This document shows positions 23,301 through 35,223 of a DNA stretch of 64,000 nt, one piece after another. Position 1 is the stretch's first letter, and each line of letters opens with the position of its first letter. The notes under the pieces were generated by a model. The model saw nothing but the letters and a program-made list of their open reading frames with translations, was not told where the DNA came from and made no database searches. Origin of the DNA: Benincasa hispida (Eukaryota > Streptophyta > Magnoliopsida > Cucurbitales > Cucurbitaceae); contig NC_052350.1 in assembly GCF_009727055.1 (NCBI RefSeq), positions 42,775,751 through 42,839,750 on the forward strand, read 5' to 3'. Both the position numbers and the translations under genes were made by a program.

Positions 23301-23437
23301 TCTACATGCTCTACTTGCCACTTTTCTTGACATCTTCCTCTTTCTTAGTTAGTACACATGCTAAGGTCTCAAGACTCAGACATGTATATATAAACTTTTT
23401 CCCTCTCTTCCCAAAGTCTTTTGCTCTGATACTAACT
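20302..23437 (-). pseudogene. Deleted gypsy gag-pol between the two LTRs
   Basis: Interior of the minus-strand chromovirus-like element, much decayed. A primer site (AGTATCAGAGC) lies at about 23423-23433. At about 22890-22810 a gag zinc knuckle reads CYQYG, a stop, then AGNFKKECPARSRSS. At about 22190-22080 the start of reverse transcriptase is clear (DQEVEFTIDLIPDITLTYQV, ending PLSVVP). At about 22010-21890 the sequence jumps to DDILVYSSSGKDHGNHL and MFSKCDF, so roughly 150 codons of reverse transcriptase are deleted between. RNase H and integrase were not found. A second, weaker knuckle-like stretch lies near 20690-20640 (KDILKRVPSVRSRS), and 21430-21600 repeats LTR-type CCTTCGGTATC words, suggesting rearrangement. 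It could only move with proteins made elsewhere. Confidence 0.7.
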
Positions 23438-24694
23438 TGTCACACCCCGCACCAGATTACCCTCCTAACCTTGACGGAATAGTGACTGTAGTAGTTACCA
23501 ACTCTTTTGATGACACTTACTGCCTATTTTACTTGTTAACTAATACTCAAATCCTGAATACATACATATTAACTCAAAACTTAATACATTTATACTATAG
23601 ATTTCCGCAACATTGATTACATGGATACTACCACCTAGTGAACCCCATCGAGAATACTAGTCACTAGACAGACACATGTGTACTAGCTAATATAGGTCTT
23701 CAATTACGCTTCCCTCAACCTGTTTCTTTGAGTGGCCGAGCAGCAGCGGAAAAGTCTTCTGAGAACTGACCGCTACTTGAAAAGAAAACATTTGAAAACG
23801 TAAGCTAGAAGCCCAGTGATTGACTTAATAAAACGTAAATCTCATACGTAAACTGAAAGCTTGAAAACATAATGTTGGAACTTAAAGTATACCAAGCAGA
23901 CGTGTACTTAAAACCTTTTCAACCAATGTATCTGAAACCTAAATCTTAGTTGAGAATGAACATTCACTGCTCTAATTCCCAACGTCAAGCCATGGCCAGA
24001 TGAGACCTCTACTTCAACCTGTTCACAATAAACTATGGCTAGAAGAGATCCCTACGTCGATCTCTTTAAATATACCGATGGCATCTCAAGCAACATCCAT
24101 AAGACATAAATGTTGATAACAACTTTTATACATCAATAATCATCATTACATTCTGGTTGAGAATGAGCATACACCGCTCTAGCTCCCACCTTCTACATAC
24201 ACACGGAGTTTGTTACGTATCCTTAACACCTTAGGTACATCTATTCAGATACCTTCCCTACCAGTATCCCTACTCATTATGTTTAGAAATACCAACGCAT
24301 GTACTTTGGCAACTTTAGGTATTTAAGACATAGTACGTCAAGCTTCATTCAACCTTAGTTTTAACCCTAACGCATGCTTCATATTTTATGAAATAAGTTG
24401 GATTAAAGCATATTAAACTAGCTTATAAAACCACTAGCATGCGTTAGACATGAAAAACATACTTGGAAAACTCATACATTAATAAACATCAAGCATTGAT
24501 AAACATTCACAAGCATTAGAAATTTCAAACTATCCTTCTAGCCTAGAAGAATATATGACTGCCTTTATCCTTAGTTGAGAGTGAACTAATAGTTCTAACA
24601 CTCAATGTCAACCTTAGTCGGGGAGAACTCTTTTGCTCAATCCCTCGACGTCGTATTAGCTACGTGCACGTGGTTGTAACTGAGTACCGTCGTA

Positions 24695-25080
24695 CCTTAT
24701 GTACCTGACTAGGATACCTTCTCATTGTCCTTCAGTATCCTCAGGTACTTTTGCTCAGATACCTTCTCAAACGTCCTTCAGTATCGAGCTGCTAAGATAC
24801 CTACTCATATGTCCTTCGGTATCAATTTGGCCAGATACTTTCTCAAAAGTCCTTCGGTATCAAATTGGCCAGGTACCTTCTAAAGAGTCCTTCAGTACCA
24901 AATTAGTTAGATACCTTCTCATATGTCCTTCGGTATCAATTTGGTCGGATACCTTCTCAAAAGTCCTTCGGTATCAAATTGGCCAGGTACCTTCTCAAGT
25001 GTCCTTCGGTACCTCGTTTTAAGTAAAACTAGTCATAAACATTTAATTGAAAGGATACCTTCTCATTGTCCTTCAGTATC
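24695..25080. repeat. About 38-bp tandem array in the 5' LTR
   Basis: Counterpart of 18335-18725, with the same number and order of units (GATACCTTCTC ... CCTTCGGTATC). The array predates the split of the two LTRs, so it was part of the parental element. Confidence 0.85.
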
Positions 25081-25534
25081 CTTCATGTAACTAGTCATAA
25101 CATTTAGTTGAACACTAAAGATTAGTGCTCAGATCATCATACTAATTCATCCATCATACTAGTTTATCATAAAAATAAAGTTACTTAAACATGCTGAAAG
25201 CATTTGGAAAAGATAACATATTTAAATCATATCAATTCCATGGAAAACATGCTTTACATAGCATGAGAAACAGTTCCATAGTTACATTGCTTGGCACTTC
25301 ATCTATACACTGAGCATGAGAATAACTTTAAAGAAATCATCATTTCTAAATCATTAAAAATATTAATTCATCACATAGTCACTCACAGCTTGTTGGCCTC
25401 TTAACGGGTTATATGCTTCTTCTAGCTCTTCTTGGCCTGAAAGGACATATTTCCTGGTTAAACCATTGAGAATTCCTAGTAAAATACCTTAATTAATTCA
25501 TTTATTAAAGGAATTGTACACAAACGGCTCTACT

Positions 25535-25875
25535 GGTGAGATCCCCATGAGCCACACCAGCGAGATCCTCTAGAGCAACACCAGCGAGATCACCATAAGC
25601 GACACTAGCGAGATCACCATGAGCGACACCAGGAGATCACCTTGAGTGAGACCAGCGAGATAACTTTGAGCGAGATCACCTTGAGCGAGACCGCGAGATC
25701 ACCTTGAGCGAGATCTCATTACGAGCGACACCAGTGATACTCAGCCCCCCAGCGATACTAGCGATACTCAGCCACCAACGACACCAACGATACCCACTCA
25801 CCAGCGACACCAGCGATACCTGCCCAATTTATAGCGAGATTCCCCTTTAGAGCGAGATCCTCTTCACAAAATTAG
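25535..25875. repeat. GCGAGATCACC tandem array in the 5' LTR
   Basis: Counterpart of 19175-19515. It differs from it by more substitutions and small gaps than the rest of the LTR does, as expected for a slippage-prone array. Confidence 0.8.
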
Positions 25876-26724
25876 CGAGATCCTTTTCACAAATTCTCGC
25901 TATAATCTCCACTATGAGTTGTTTGCTTGTTCTTCCCAAGCAGCTGTCTGCTTATGCACAGGTTCTCTGTTACAAATTTAAAAATTCATAACTCAAAATC
26001 CAGACCTCTTTTGAAGCAACTTCCTTCTACAAACATGTTTAGAATTGAGTTAACTTTCTTATCTTAAAATTTCAGCCACAAATTCTTTATAGTTTTGCCT
26101 AGAACTCCCAAGGGCCCTGATTAACCCAAGATTTTGTCCCTCTCGTAATTTCATCACTTTCCATTCTTCTTCTCCTGCCATCTATCTTCAACAAGACAAC
26201 TTTGAAAATTAGATTCTCTCAACTTTCAAATGGCACTAATTTCACTAAATTTATTCATGTAGATTGCCAAAACCAAACCTTCGAAGTTCCTTTTCCCTTT
26301 TAATCTTACTGCCGCCTCCCAAATTCAAGGAAAATTCGCCACGTCAACTCATATCTAATGACTCAACCCAATCCAATAAGTGAGTTTCTTTGTTTAATAC
26401 GTTTTTCTTTTCCTTTCTCCTCAATCTCTATAATTTGCATGGATTTTCACTTATATGATATTTAATATATCATTCCTTTGGTGAAACATACTTGTTTAGG
26501 AACTTAGATTTCAAGGTTTACACTTAGCTTACGCGAGCTTATTTCTTCATGCTTCCACCCTCTATTCTTCCTAAGTCATGGCTTCATTCAACTTATTAAG
26601 AGACGTCTCATTACTTTCTCTTACTTAAAATAATTAGGGTACGAGCTTTACAATAATGAATTCAAAGAAGCACCATATTGAAGGAGCATATTGAGGATTC
26701 ATCTTATATGACACTGATTGGCCA

Positions 26725-27009
26725 AAGACAGCAGTATTCAGGCTATATTTAGTAGGGAAGAAGCAGCTTTTGTGGGAAATATCTTTTGTATAATTTAGTG
26801 ATTCAATACAGAAACCTAGGTATAGGTTTTTACATACAGTTTACAAATGAATAGCCAAATTGGGCTGAATAATACAAGAGGAAATAATGCACAGTCCAAA
26901 GTATAAGGAATGACTTTACAGCTACAGTGAGTAACGTTGGGCTGCTTGCAGGTGGGCTGCAGATTGTAGATCATTGGGCTGAGAAGTTGGGCCTTGGTTC
27001 TCCTTCACA
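26725..27009 (-). mobile_element. 3' LTR of a compact copia element
   Basis: 285-bp direct repeat of 29162-29446 with only scattered differences. On the minus strand it starts TGTGAAGGAGAACC after a purine-rich GAGAGGGGA tract. The exact 3' end is ambiguous by a few bases (ACTGCTGTCTT shared with the other copy); the flanks CAAAG and AAAAG are a possible target duplication with one mismatch. Confidence 0.9.
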
Positions 27010-29161
27010 TCCCCTCTCAAACGAGCTTGTAATTCTGTTACCCCGAGTTTGGATCGAAGGAAGGAGAATTGAGAGTGGGAAAGTGGCTTCGTCAGGTAGT
27101 CTGCTACTTGGTCTATTGGAGGTATGTACCAGACATCTAGAGCACCTTCAACTACATTATCCCAGACAAAATGAACATCGATCTCAATATGTTTAGTCTT
27201 GGCATGGAAGACTGGGTTGGTGGCGAGGGCACTGGCACTGATGTTGTCACACCATATCGTTGGTTAGAAGGTTGTAGGAAAGCCAAGTTGAAGCAGAAGT
27301 TGTTTGAGCCACACAATTTCAGCAGAAGCGTGCGCAAATGCCCGATATTCGGATTCGGTGCTGGACCTTACCACGACGGTTTGCTTCTTAGAGGACCAAG
27401 AGACAGCGGTGTTACCCAAGTATACACAGTAGTCAGTTATTAATCTACGATCGTCAACATTGGATGCCCAATCCGCATTAGAAAAGGCTATGATGTTGAG
27501 GTTTTCTGCTGGTGAAATCAGTAGGCCGTGGTGTTTGGTACCACTTAGGTACTGAAGGACTCTTTTTACCCCTTGCCAATGGACATCGGTTGGTTGCTTC
27601 AGGAATTGACTGAGATGGTTGACAATGTAAGCATGTTCGATCGGGTAGAGGTGAGATATTGGAGTGCTCCAATGGTGCTGCGGTAAACAAAGGGGTTAGG
27701 TAACAGGGTGCCATCAGATATAGAGAAATGTTTACCTACAGCAGATAGAGTAGGGGCTGGTTGAAGGTGTTGCAGGTCCAACCGTGAGAGCAGATCATCA
27801 ATGTATTTGCTTTGAGTTAAAAGAAGACCGGATCTAACATGAGAGGCTTGACTTCCAAGAAAATAGATAACTGGACCAAGGTCTTTAAGGGCAAAGGTTT
27901 TGTCCAGCCGGGCAATGACATTGTAGATAAGTTGAGGATTGTTACCTGTAATGATCACATCGTCCACATAAATCAGCATGAGAATAATGGTTGAACCTTT
28001 CTTGTAGATGAACAGATAAGTGTCAGCATGGCTACTAATGAAGCCCCACGAGTGTAGAGTGTCCTTGAGTGTCGTATTCTAAGCTCAAGGAGCTTGCTTC
28101 AGCCCATAGATAGCTTTGCGCAGCCTGTATACATGATTGGACAGAAGTTGATTAACATACCCTAGTGGTTGAGACATATAAACGTCTTCTTCCAAATGGT
28201 CATTGAGGAAAGCGTTGTTGAAGTCTAGTTGCCGCATGTGCCAGTCATAAGAGACAGCAAGTGTGAAGATGGTTCTGATGGTGGTGGCTTTGATCACGGG
28301 GCTGAAAGTTTCAAAAAAGTCTACGCCAGGACTTTGATGGAACCCCTTCGCAACAAGTCGAGCTTTGTGACTTTGGATAGAGCCATTGGAGTTTCTTTTG
28401 ATTTTGAATACCCACCGACAGCCAACAACAGTCTTGTGAGGAGGGGCTAGCACTAGGTCCCATGTACGATTTTTGGATAGAGCTTGAATCTCCAAGTCGA
28501 TGGCATTTTTCCAAGCTGGAGTGGCAGTGCATCATTTATTTTGGTACATTCAGTGAGGGTGCAGTCATGAGCTGTGGTCTTTGTCATCCATATTTTCGGC
28601 TTGAAGATCCTAGCATTGGCACGAGTAATCATTGGGTGGCCCGGAGGTGCAGGCGGTATATAGGAACTTTGGCCTTCAGAAGAGGGTGTATTTGAGTAAG
28701 TAGAGGACGGGGATGGTGAGGGGCTGGACAGTGGCAGCAGATTTGGCGGTGGAGCCAGTGGTGATTCATCTGATTGAGCTGGAGATGGGGTTACTGATTT
28801 GGATGAGGACGGGGTGGATGGAGAAGAAGAAAGTGGGCTTGGTAGAGGTTTGGATGAAGTTGGACAAGGACTGTGTGATAAAGCTGGAGAATTTGTTGGA
28901 TGGTTTTTAGTACTAAGTTATGGAGATGGACAGTAGGATGGTTGATCATGCCAAGGTGGTGGAGGATAAATAAGTGACGTTTTGGCAGTGGGTTGGGGCT
29001 GCACTGATGCTGCTGCAAAACCTGAAACAAAAGGAAAAAATGTTTCATCAAACTCAACATGACTTGATATAATAGTTTTTCCCGATTGAGTTAGATACCG
29101 ATTGAGTTGATTGCTACCATTGAAGGGATTTGAAGAGGCATTTGCCATCAGCTCTGATACC
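27010..29161 (-). pseudogene. Internally deleted copia gag-pol (RT and RNase H)
   Basis: Minus-strand copia polyprotein between two 285-bp LTRs. The gag start (MANASSNPFNGSNQL, about 29145) runs after about 30 codons straight into the linker that normally follows integrase (VEFDETFFPFVSG), so gag, protease and integrase are deleted. Reverse transcriptase begins near 28470 (NRTWDLV, CRWVFKIK, ARLVAKGF, FETFSPV, QLDFNNAFL) and has stop codons at about 28082 just after GLKQAP. It continues with the intact catalytic LIYVDDVIITGN (about 27975-27940). RNase H follows in another frame (SSTESEYRA, WCDNISASALA, KHIEIDVHFV), ending YLTKPLS near 27050. It is a non-autonomous, dead copy whose LTR end lies about 320 bp from the GH1 TATA box. 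Confidence 0.9.
29152..29161 (-). other. Primer-binding site of the compact copia
   Basis: The minus strand reads GGTATCAGAGC at the inner edge of the right LTR, the core of the tRNA-Met primer site. It shows that 29162-29446 is the 5' LTR. Confidence 0.8.
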
Positions 29162-29446
29162 AAGACAACAGTATTTAGGCTATATTTAGCAGGGGAGAAG
29201 CAGCTTTTGTGGGAAATATCTTTTGTATATTTTAGTGATTCAATACAGAAACCTAGGTATAGGTTTTTATATACAGTTTACAAATGAATAGCCAAATTGG
29301 GCTGAATAATACAAGAGGAAATAATGCACAGTCCAAAGTATAAGGAATGACTTTACAGCTGCAGTGAGCCACGTTGGGCTACTTGTAGGTGGGCTACAGA
29401 TTGTAGATCATTGGGTTGAGAAGTTGGGCCTTGGTTCTCCTTCACA
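29162..29446 (-). mobile_element. 5' LTR of the compact copia element
   Basis: Partner of 26725-27009, same length (285 bp). Transcription from it would read left, away from the GH1 gene. Close similarity of the pair suggests a recent insertion. Confidence 0.9.
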
Positions 29447-29763
29447 AAAAGTTTATGTTGAAGGGCAAAAGAAAGTTTAATAGTATATTATTAGTTTGAA
29501 CACAGGACTTTCGAAACCACCTGTTCGGATACCAACTTAAATCACTATTAATCTAAAGGGTTAAACGAATAGATGAAGGTAAAATGTAATATTACATTAT
29601 CTAACAATACACAAGTTATTCTTGTCACAACCCATTAGTTTCGATATAGAATTTGGTCACGTTAATCTAATAATTAGATCTCACAAATATAATAATAGAA
29701 GTAATATAATAATGATAATGAAGCTTGCAAGATTTGCTTGCAAAGCTTGGCATCATCTCCATG

Positions 29764-29771
29764 TATAAATA
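29764..29771 (+). promoter_or_regulatory. TATA box of the GH1 gene
   Basis: TATAAATA stands 62 bp upstream of the ATG at 29826, so a start of transcription near 29795 and a short leader are expected. It lies between the copia 5' LTR (ends 29446) and the first exon. Confidence 0.65.
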
Positions 29772-30123
29772 GGGTATGTAGGGCCAGAAAAAGAGTAGTC
29801 TCATCTCCAAAACAAAAACTAGGGGATGGCTTCCAAGCAAAGCCATAGCTTTCTTAGGTTTGTGTTTTTTGTTGGTTTAGTTGTAATTGCAAAGGCAAAT
29901 GAACCCTCTAAACACCCAATTGATGTTGTGAGAAGAAGCAGCTTTCCCAAAGGTTTTGTTTTTGGCTCATCATCAGCTGCATATCAGGTGAGAAAAAAAC
30001 TTCGTATTATTTCATTTTTTTAAACAAAACTCTGAAATTATTTTTTTTTTCAAATTCTGTTTTTAATTATTTTGTTTCTCATTTAAAAAATTAAAAACAA
30101 ATTTCTTATTTTTGGGTAAAAAT

Positions 30124-30480
30124 AAAGCTAAAATATCATTTTGTTTCTTGTACTTTGAAGTTTTTTCAATTTTAATCTCTCTACTTTCAAGAAATTTTAA
30201 ATTTAGTTTGTATTGTTGATTTTTTTTTTCCAAAAACTTTTTGTTAATTACTAGCGTTTTGAATCTAAAATTTACAAACATATTCATATATTATATTTCT
30301 TTAAATGAAAACTATTTTTTATTATTTAGTCAATTTTGATAAAAAAAAAAAAAAAGTCAATTATAAGGGACTAAATTTAAGATTTATCACAAATACCAGA
30401 ACTAAAATTGAATATTTGAAAGTATAGAGACTAAAATTGAACCAGTCTCAAAGTACATGGATCAAAATGTTATTTTATCG
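30124..30480. mobile_element. MITE with long imperfect inverted ends, GH1 intron 1
   Basis: The left 80 bp (TTGTACTTTGAAG, TTCAATTTTAATCTCTCTAC) are mirrored as a reverse complement at the right end (GTAGAGACTAAAATTGAA-like, then CTCAAAGTACATGGATC). The 357-bp element is AT-rich and non-coding. Long inverted ends suggest a Mutator-like MITE; target duplications were not resolved. Confidence 0.7.
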
Positions 30481-31174
30481 TATTAGAACAATGAAGTCCA
30501 AACAAGCATTTCGTCAAGAAAAGGGAAGAAAAATACAACTATCTAAAAATGGTGAACCAAAAGAATAACCATCCTACTGGGTACGTTGAAGGATCTCACA
30601 TTGAAAAAAATAGAGTTCCCACAATTTATATAAGATACATAGATTATTCATTTTATTGCCCGTTAATTTTGAGATGAATTGATATTTATTTATTTCTTTA
30701 TTATAATTGAAACCATGTTATCTAATACTTATAAAATGTTTAATGTATAATATAATTTTCATGACAAGAAAACCCCATGATTTGCTATGTGTAAAAAGCA
30801 TGATAAGTCGTTCCATAATTAGTTACAAATTTTTGTTAAATAATAACCTCAAATAGTACCTTTGGTTACAAATATTTATTATAGTATATATGTAGATATA
30901 TATACATATATATTTGACATATTTTATACATTGTTCAAAATAAAACAAGTTTATATTATTCAGTTCCATTTGGTATGATTAGGAATCTAATTGTTTTCTT
31001 GGTTCAAAATAAAAGTGGAGATATAAAATCTTAAACATTTTAGATAAAGATATATGTTGTAACTAATTAACTATACGTTAAGATTGATATTATAATTTTT
31101 TTTTAAAGGAACAGTTGCAATATAACAATCAGACCCAAAGTATTAGCATATATGACATAATGTAAAAAAATTTA

Positions 31175-31330
31175 TAAGTATGACAAAATTTAGATAGTCT
31201 ATAAGCGATAAACCATATTGTTAGTAGGAGTCTATTAGTGATAGACTATATCGTTGGTAAAAGTCTATCAATGATAGAAGTTTATCGCTGATGGACTTGA
31301 CTATGTTTGTATCTTTTAAAAAATGACGTT
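31175..31330. repeat. GATAGAC MITE-like repeat, copy 2 (GH1 intron 1)
   Basis: Same family as 17560-17730: ATAGTCTATAAGCGATAAAC, then TTAGTGATAGACTATATC and GTCTATCAATGATAGAAG, framed by ATAAGTATGACAAAATTTAG and GTTTGTATCTTTTAAAAAATGACG. Confidence 0.6.
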
Positions 31331-31764
31331 ATACCCTTGATTTTTATCTTTAAAAATACTACGAATTGCAATTACCCTTTTTTAAATATATTTTTTTAAC
31401 ATATGAAGACTAAATGAGGGGAAGAAAACATTCTATGAAATAAAGATTAAGAATCGAAATGTGTTTTTAATGATAAAATAATGATTTGAAATTTCATTTT
31501 TGTTCGTTTTCATGAGTTTTTTTTTATTTACCTTTTTACTTTACTTATTTTTCTTTTTCTTTTTCTTTATTTCATTTTAAATTCTAAATCTTATTCATAA
31601 TTAAATCAGTTTGAAGGTGCTGCTTTTGAAGATGGTAAAGGACCAAGTATTTGGGATAACTTCACTCACCAACACCCAGGTCTCTTTCATCTTAGCATAT
31701 TTCTCATAGTTCACTCTATTTTTCAAAGGAGGATTTTCAAAAATAAAAAAATAAGAAAAATTAT

Positions 31765-31960
31765 TTACACAAAATAGTAAAATTGTATTCTTATTTGATA
31801 GAGATTGATACAAGTCTATCCGTGTCTATTACTGTCTATCAGATAAAAACCTATAGAAGTCTATCACTGATAAACGCTAATAGAAGTTTACCAATGTCTA
31901 TTAGTTTTTTTTTCCTATTTCTATAAATAGTTTGACATTATTTCTATTTGCGAAAATTTT
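31765..31960. repeat. GATAGAC MITE-like repeat, copy 3 (GH1 intron 2)
   Basis: Contains GATAGAGATTGATACAAG, GTCTATCAGATAAAAACC and GTCTATCACTGATAAACG, framed by ACAAAATAGTAAAATTG and TATAAATAGTTTGACATTA. It starts about 85 bp after exon 2 ends. Confidence 0.6.
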
Positions 31961-32209
31961 TCTTCAAATCAATTGTACGATATGAGGTGATTTTTTATAC
32001 CATGTTTGAGCATAAAATATATGAGGAAGATATTTTAAATTATAAGAAATATCGAAACATGTACTATTTATATTTGTTAAGTACTAACTATTATGCTTAA
32101 CAAGTTAAAATGAATTCAGATTATTTTAGCTAATATCATTAATTTAGTGTGATTATCTTCTTAGAAAAAAAAACTTAGAATTTCATTAAAAAAAATTAGT
32201 ATTTACTTT

Positions 32210-32261
32210 CATAACGTATGTCCAATATCTACTTTCATAACGTATGTCCAAACAATGAAGT
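32210..32261. repeat. 26-bp tandem duplication in GH1 intron 2
   Basis: TACTTTCATAACGTATGTCC is repeated directly with a 26-bp period. A simple local duplication with no coding meaning. Confidence 0.75.
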
Positions 32262-33000
32262 GAAGTTTCTTTTCAAAAAAAAAAAAAAAATAATCAAGTT
32301 AGTTTTATTTAATAATAAAAATATATTTATGCCAATTGTCAATTTATGATAATCGGGGTGTTTGAACAATGAATGAAATTGTAAATTTAATGAGTTATGA
32401 AATTCGGGGAATTGTGAATTTTCAGAGCCTTCAATATAAGGAGTTGGTTGGACATAAAATTGATGTCTTTTTCATCGTGGTTCCCACCAACTTTTTGAGA
32501 CAGACAAGGAGTGAAGTTCGGAACTATACTTCATCAAACATTCTTACTCTTCTAATCTTTTGGATCAAACCTCAGTGAGGGAATGTCATAGTCCTAATAT
32601 ATGTTATTTCTAGTTTTACATCAAGTCATCTCCATTATTTTATTTTCAAGAAAAATCATATTTATTTTTTAAAATATTGATGTCAACAAAAATGTAAAGG
32701 TTTCAATTTTACAAAATTGTCATTTTTACTATTCCTTTAAAAATGCTTATTATTTTTATTTTTTTTTTAAAAAAAGAAATAATTAAGGGAACACGTTTTA
32801 AAAAAAAAAAACTTATGAAATTATTTCTTTAAAATTGCAGAGAAAATTTATGATCATAGTAATGGAGATGTTGCCCTTGATCAATACCATCGCTATAAGG
32901 TAAACAGAGAAAAAATATGTTTAGGTTATATTATTTATTCTCGTAGTCATTTTTTTATAGTATATGTTTAAAAATTTATATGAACATTTCATCATAATGC

Positions 33001-33002
33001 TG
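33001..33002 (+). other. Lost acceptor of GH1 intron 3 (TG for AG)
   Basis: Exon 4 must begin at 33003 ([10 protein letters not shown] in phase with exon 3), but the two bases before it are TG. The nearest upstream AG with a pyrimidine run (TTTTTTATAG, ending 32960) would add 42 bp, 14 codons without a stop, in frame. Confidence 0.8.
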
Positions 33003-33078
33003 GAAGATGTTGCCCTTATGAAGAAAATTGGTTTTGATGCTTACCGATTCTCAATCTCTTGGTCTAGAGTTTTGCCAA

Positions 33079-33080
33079 AT
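33079..33080 (+). other. Lost donor of GH1 intron 4 (AT for GT)
   Basis: Exon 4 should end at 33078 so that its last base joins the AG opening exon 5 to make the lysine of LPKGKLSG. The intron begins ATAAGAG instead of GTAAGAG. Reading on into the intron gives a stop after about a dozen codons. The sequence does not fit a U12 AT-AC intron. Confidence 0.8.
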
Positions 33081-33543
33081 AAGAGATATAAACTATCAAT
33101 TTCTTTTTAAAAAATTGGGCTTAGTTCGTAAAAACGTTCGTATAAATAGATAACAAAACAAGATAATTCATCGATAAAATAGATATTTATAAATTTGTAT
33201 GAAAAACGAAATAGTTATCAAACGGGTCTTATCTACTTACTATTTTTTTTTTAATATTTTCTTGTAGAGGGAAAACTTAGTGGCAGTGTGAACAAAAAAG
33301 AAATTGAATACTACGACAACCTCATCAATGAATTACTTGCAAAGGGTGGGTATTGTTATAATATTTGCAAATGCATGGCGATCTTTAAATCGTATGGATA
33401 TAATTAATTTGATTTATATACTTTTTTTTAGTACAATTGGAATAGAAGAAATCAAATCGGAAACTTTGTAGTAACCAACACATTCGAATGTAAATTGAAG
33501 TAGGTTGGATTTCGATTAATATAATCACAACTTTGGATTTTAA

Positions 33544-33639
<96 letters not shown>

Positions 33640-34029
33640 TAAGTATGAAAATTTCATAATTTCTCTCATTCAATATTAAAATATCACATAGCATTTTAAG
33701 GGCAAAGAAATTGTTAATAAAATAAATACTTACAATAAAGTTTACTTTTGAACTTGGGGTTTAAGTGAAAGCTAACTATCAACTATGGTAAGATTGTAAG
33801 TTTTCTTTTTAAATTCTTATCTATATTTTCTATTTTTAATTCATTTAGAAGTCAATTTTTTTCCCAACCTTCAACTTTGAGGATGTTTACTAATTAACTG
33901 TTAAGCATTCTTATATTGGAATCAAATAAATCTTCATTGGTTGTTAATTAAAGAAGCTGATTAAGAAGTCGCATATTTTTTTAAATTTATTTTTTCACAA
34001 TTTTAATCAAATTATTAATAAAAAATTTA

Positions 34030-34625
34030 GGCCCGTGTGTTAACTATTTGATGTTTTGATTTTAGTTTTTGAAAATTAAGTATATAAACATTGCTTTCAC
34101 CTCTAAATTTCTTTATTTGTTGCCTAACTTTTGTCAATGTTTTAAAAAACCAAGCAAAATTTTGAAAACTAAAAAAAGTAGGTCCCGCTTTGTAACTATT
34201 TGATTTTTTGTTTTTGGATTTAAAAAATGAAGCCTATTTTCTCCTAATTTTTTTACAATGATTTGCATCTTTCTTAGGTACAATTGTTGAATTCTTAGCC
34301 AAATTTCAAAAACAAAAACAAATTTTAAAAAGCTATTTTTTTAGTTTTCAAAATTTGGTCTGGTCTTATAAACCATTGGTAAAAAATAGATAATAAAGAA
34401 AGAAATTTGGAGATAGAGAAGTAGTGTCTTTAAAAACAAGAACAAAAAATCAAATGGTTACCAAATGAGGTTATGGTTTTTAAAGTTTTGTCTTTGAAAT
34501 TTTGCTAAGATTCCGATTCTTGTATTTAAAAACAATGTAAACCATTGAAAGAATGTGAGAGATATACTTTTCAAGAACTAAAAACTAAAAACTAAATGTA
34601 AAATAGTTACCAAACGGATCTTAAG
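34030..34625. mobile_element. Foldback/MITE element in GH1 intron 6
   Basis: Starts GGCCCGTGTGTTAACTATTT and ends AAATAGTTACCAAACGGATC, that is, inverted ends of the common plant type GGCCCGTTTGGTAACTATTT. Internal degenerate repeats of the same words occur at about 34185-34215 and 34455-34475. Weaker decayed relatives lie at 33186-33230 and 35735-35935 in introns 4 and 8. Confidence 0.65.
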
Positions 34626-35223
34626 TTTACATTTATAAATTACAATTGATTTTGGTATAAGTTTTCACTTTTTTCCCCCTTGAAACATAAGCTATACTAA
34701 AATTTTGTAAAATGAGCTATTGAATTTTAAAAGACGAAACATTTGGATGAAAATTCAACATAATAATGTTAAAAATCAATTTTATAGGAATGACTTTCGA
34801 GACTTTGCCAAACTTTGCTTCAAAGAGTTCGGAGATAGAGTGAAGCATTGGATCACCTTAAATGAGCCATGGAGCTTTTGCATGGGAGGCTATGCCCAAG
34901 GAGCTAATGCCCCGGGTAGATGTTCTTCTTGGCAACCATTTAATTGTCTTGGTAGAAATTTTAGTATTGAACCGTACATTGTTGGTCATAATCAAATTCT
35001 TGCTCATGCTGCTGCCATCGAAGTGTACAAAACCAAATATCAGGTTTCTTAAATACATACATGAACCGTTATTTGCTACTTCAGTTTCAATTCCCAACTT
35101 AGAATTAGAACTACAAACTTCAATGATTGAATTTAATTTGTAGGCTCATAAAAGAGGTGTGATTGGTATTACATTAGTGTCAATTTGGTATACTCCATAT
35201 TCAAATAGTGAGGCAGATAAAAA

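Larger units (their letters stand above)
23438..26652 (-). mobile_element. Chromovirus-type gypsy 5' LTR (3.2 kb)
   Basis: Full LTR of the element: on the minus strand it starts TGTAAAGCTCGTACCC (26652) and ends GGGGTGTGACA (23438), next to a primer site reading AGTATCAGAGC. The plus-strand left end, TGTCACACCCCGCACC, resembles the TGTTACACCCCCTCC end of the LTR at 51924-54065, so both belong to related chromovirus lineages. It carries the same two tandem arrays as its partner (24695-25080 and 25535-25875). The pair is still very similar, so insertion is fairly recent although the interior has collapsed. Confidence 0.85.

Noticed and set aside
33079..33267. GH1 intron 4 as a U12-type AT-AC intron
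   Set aside because: It begins ATAAGAG, not ATATCCTT, and ends TAG; the phase and family comparison fit a mutated GT donor better.
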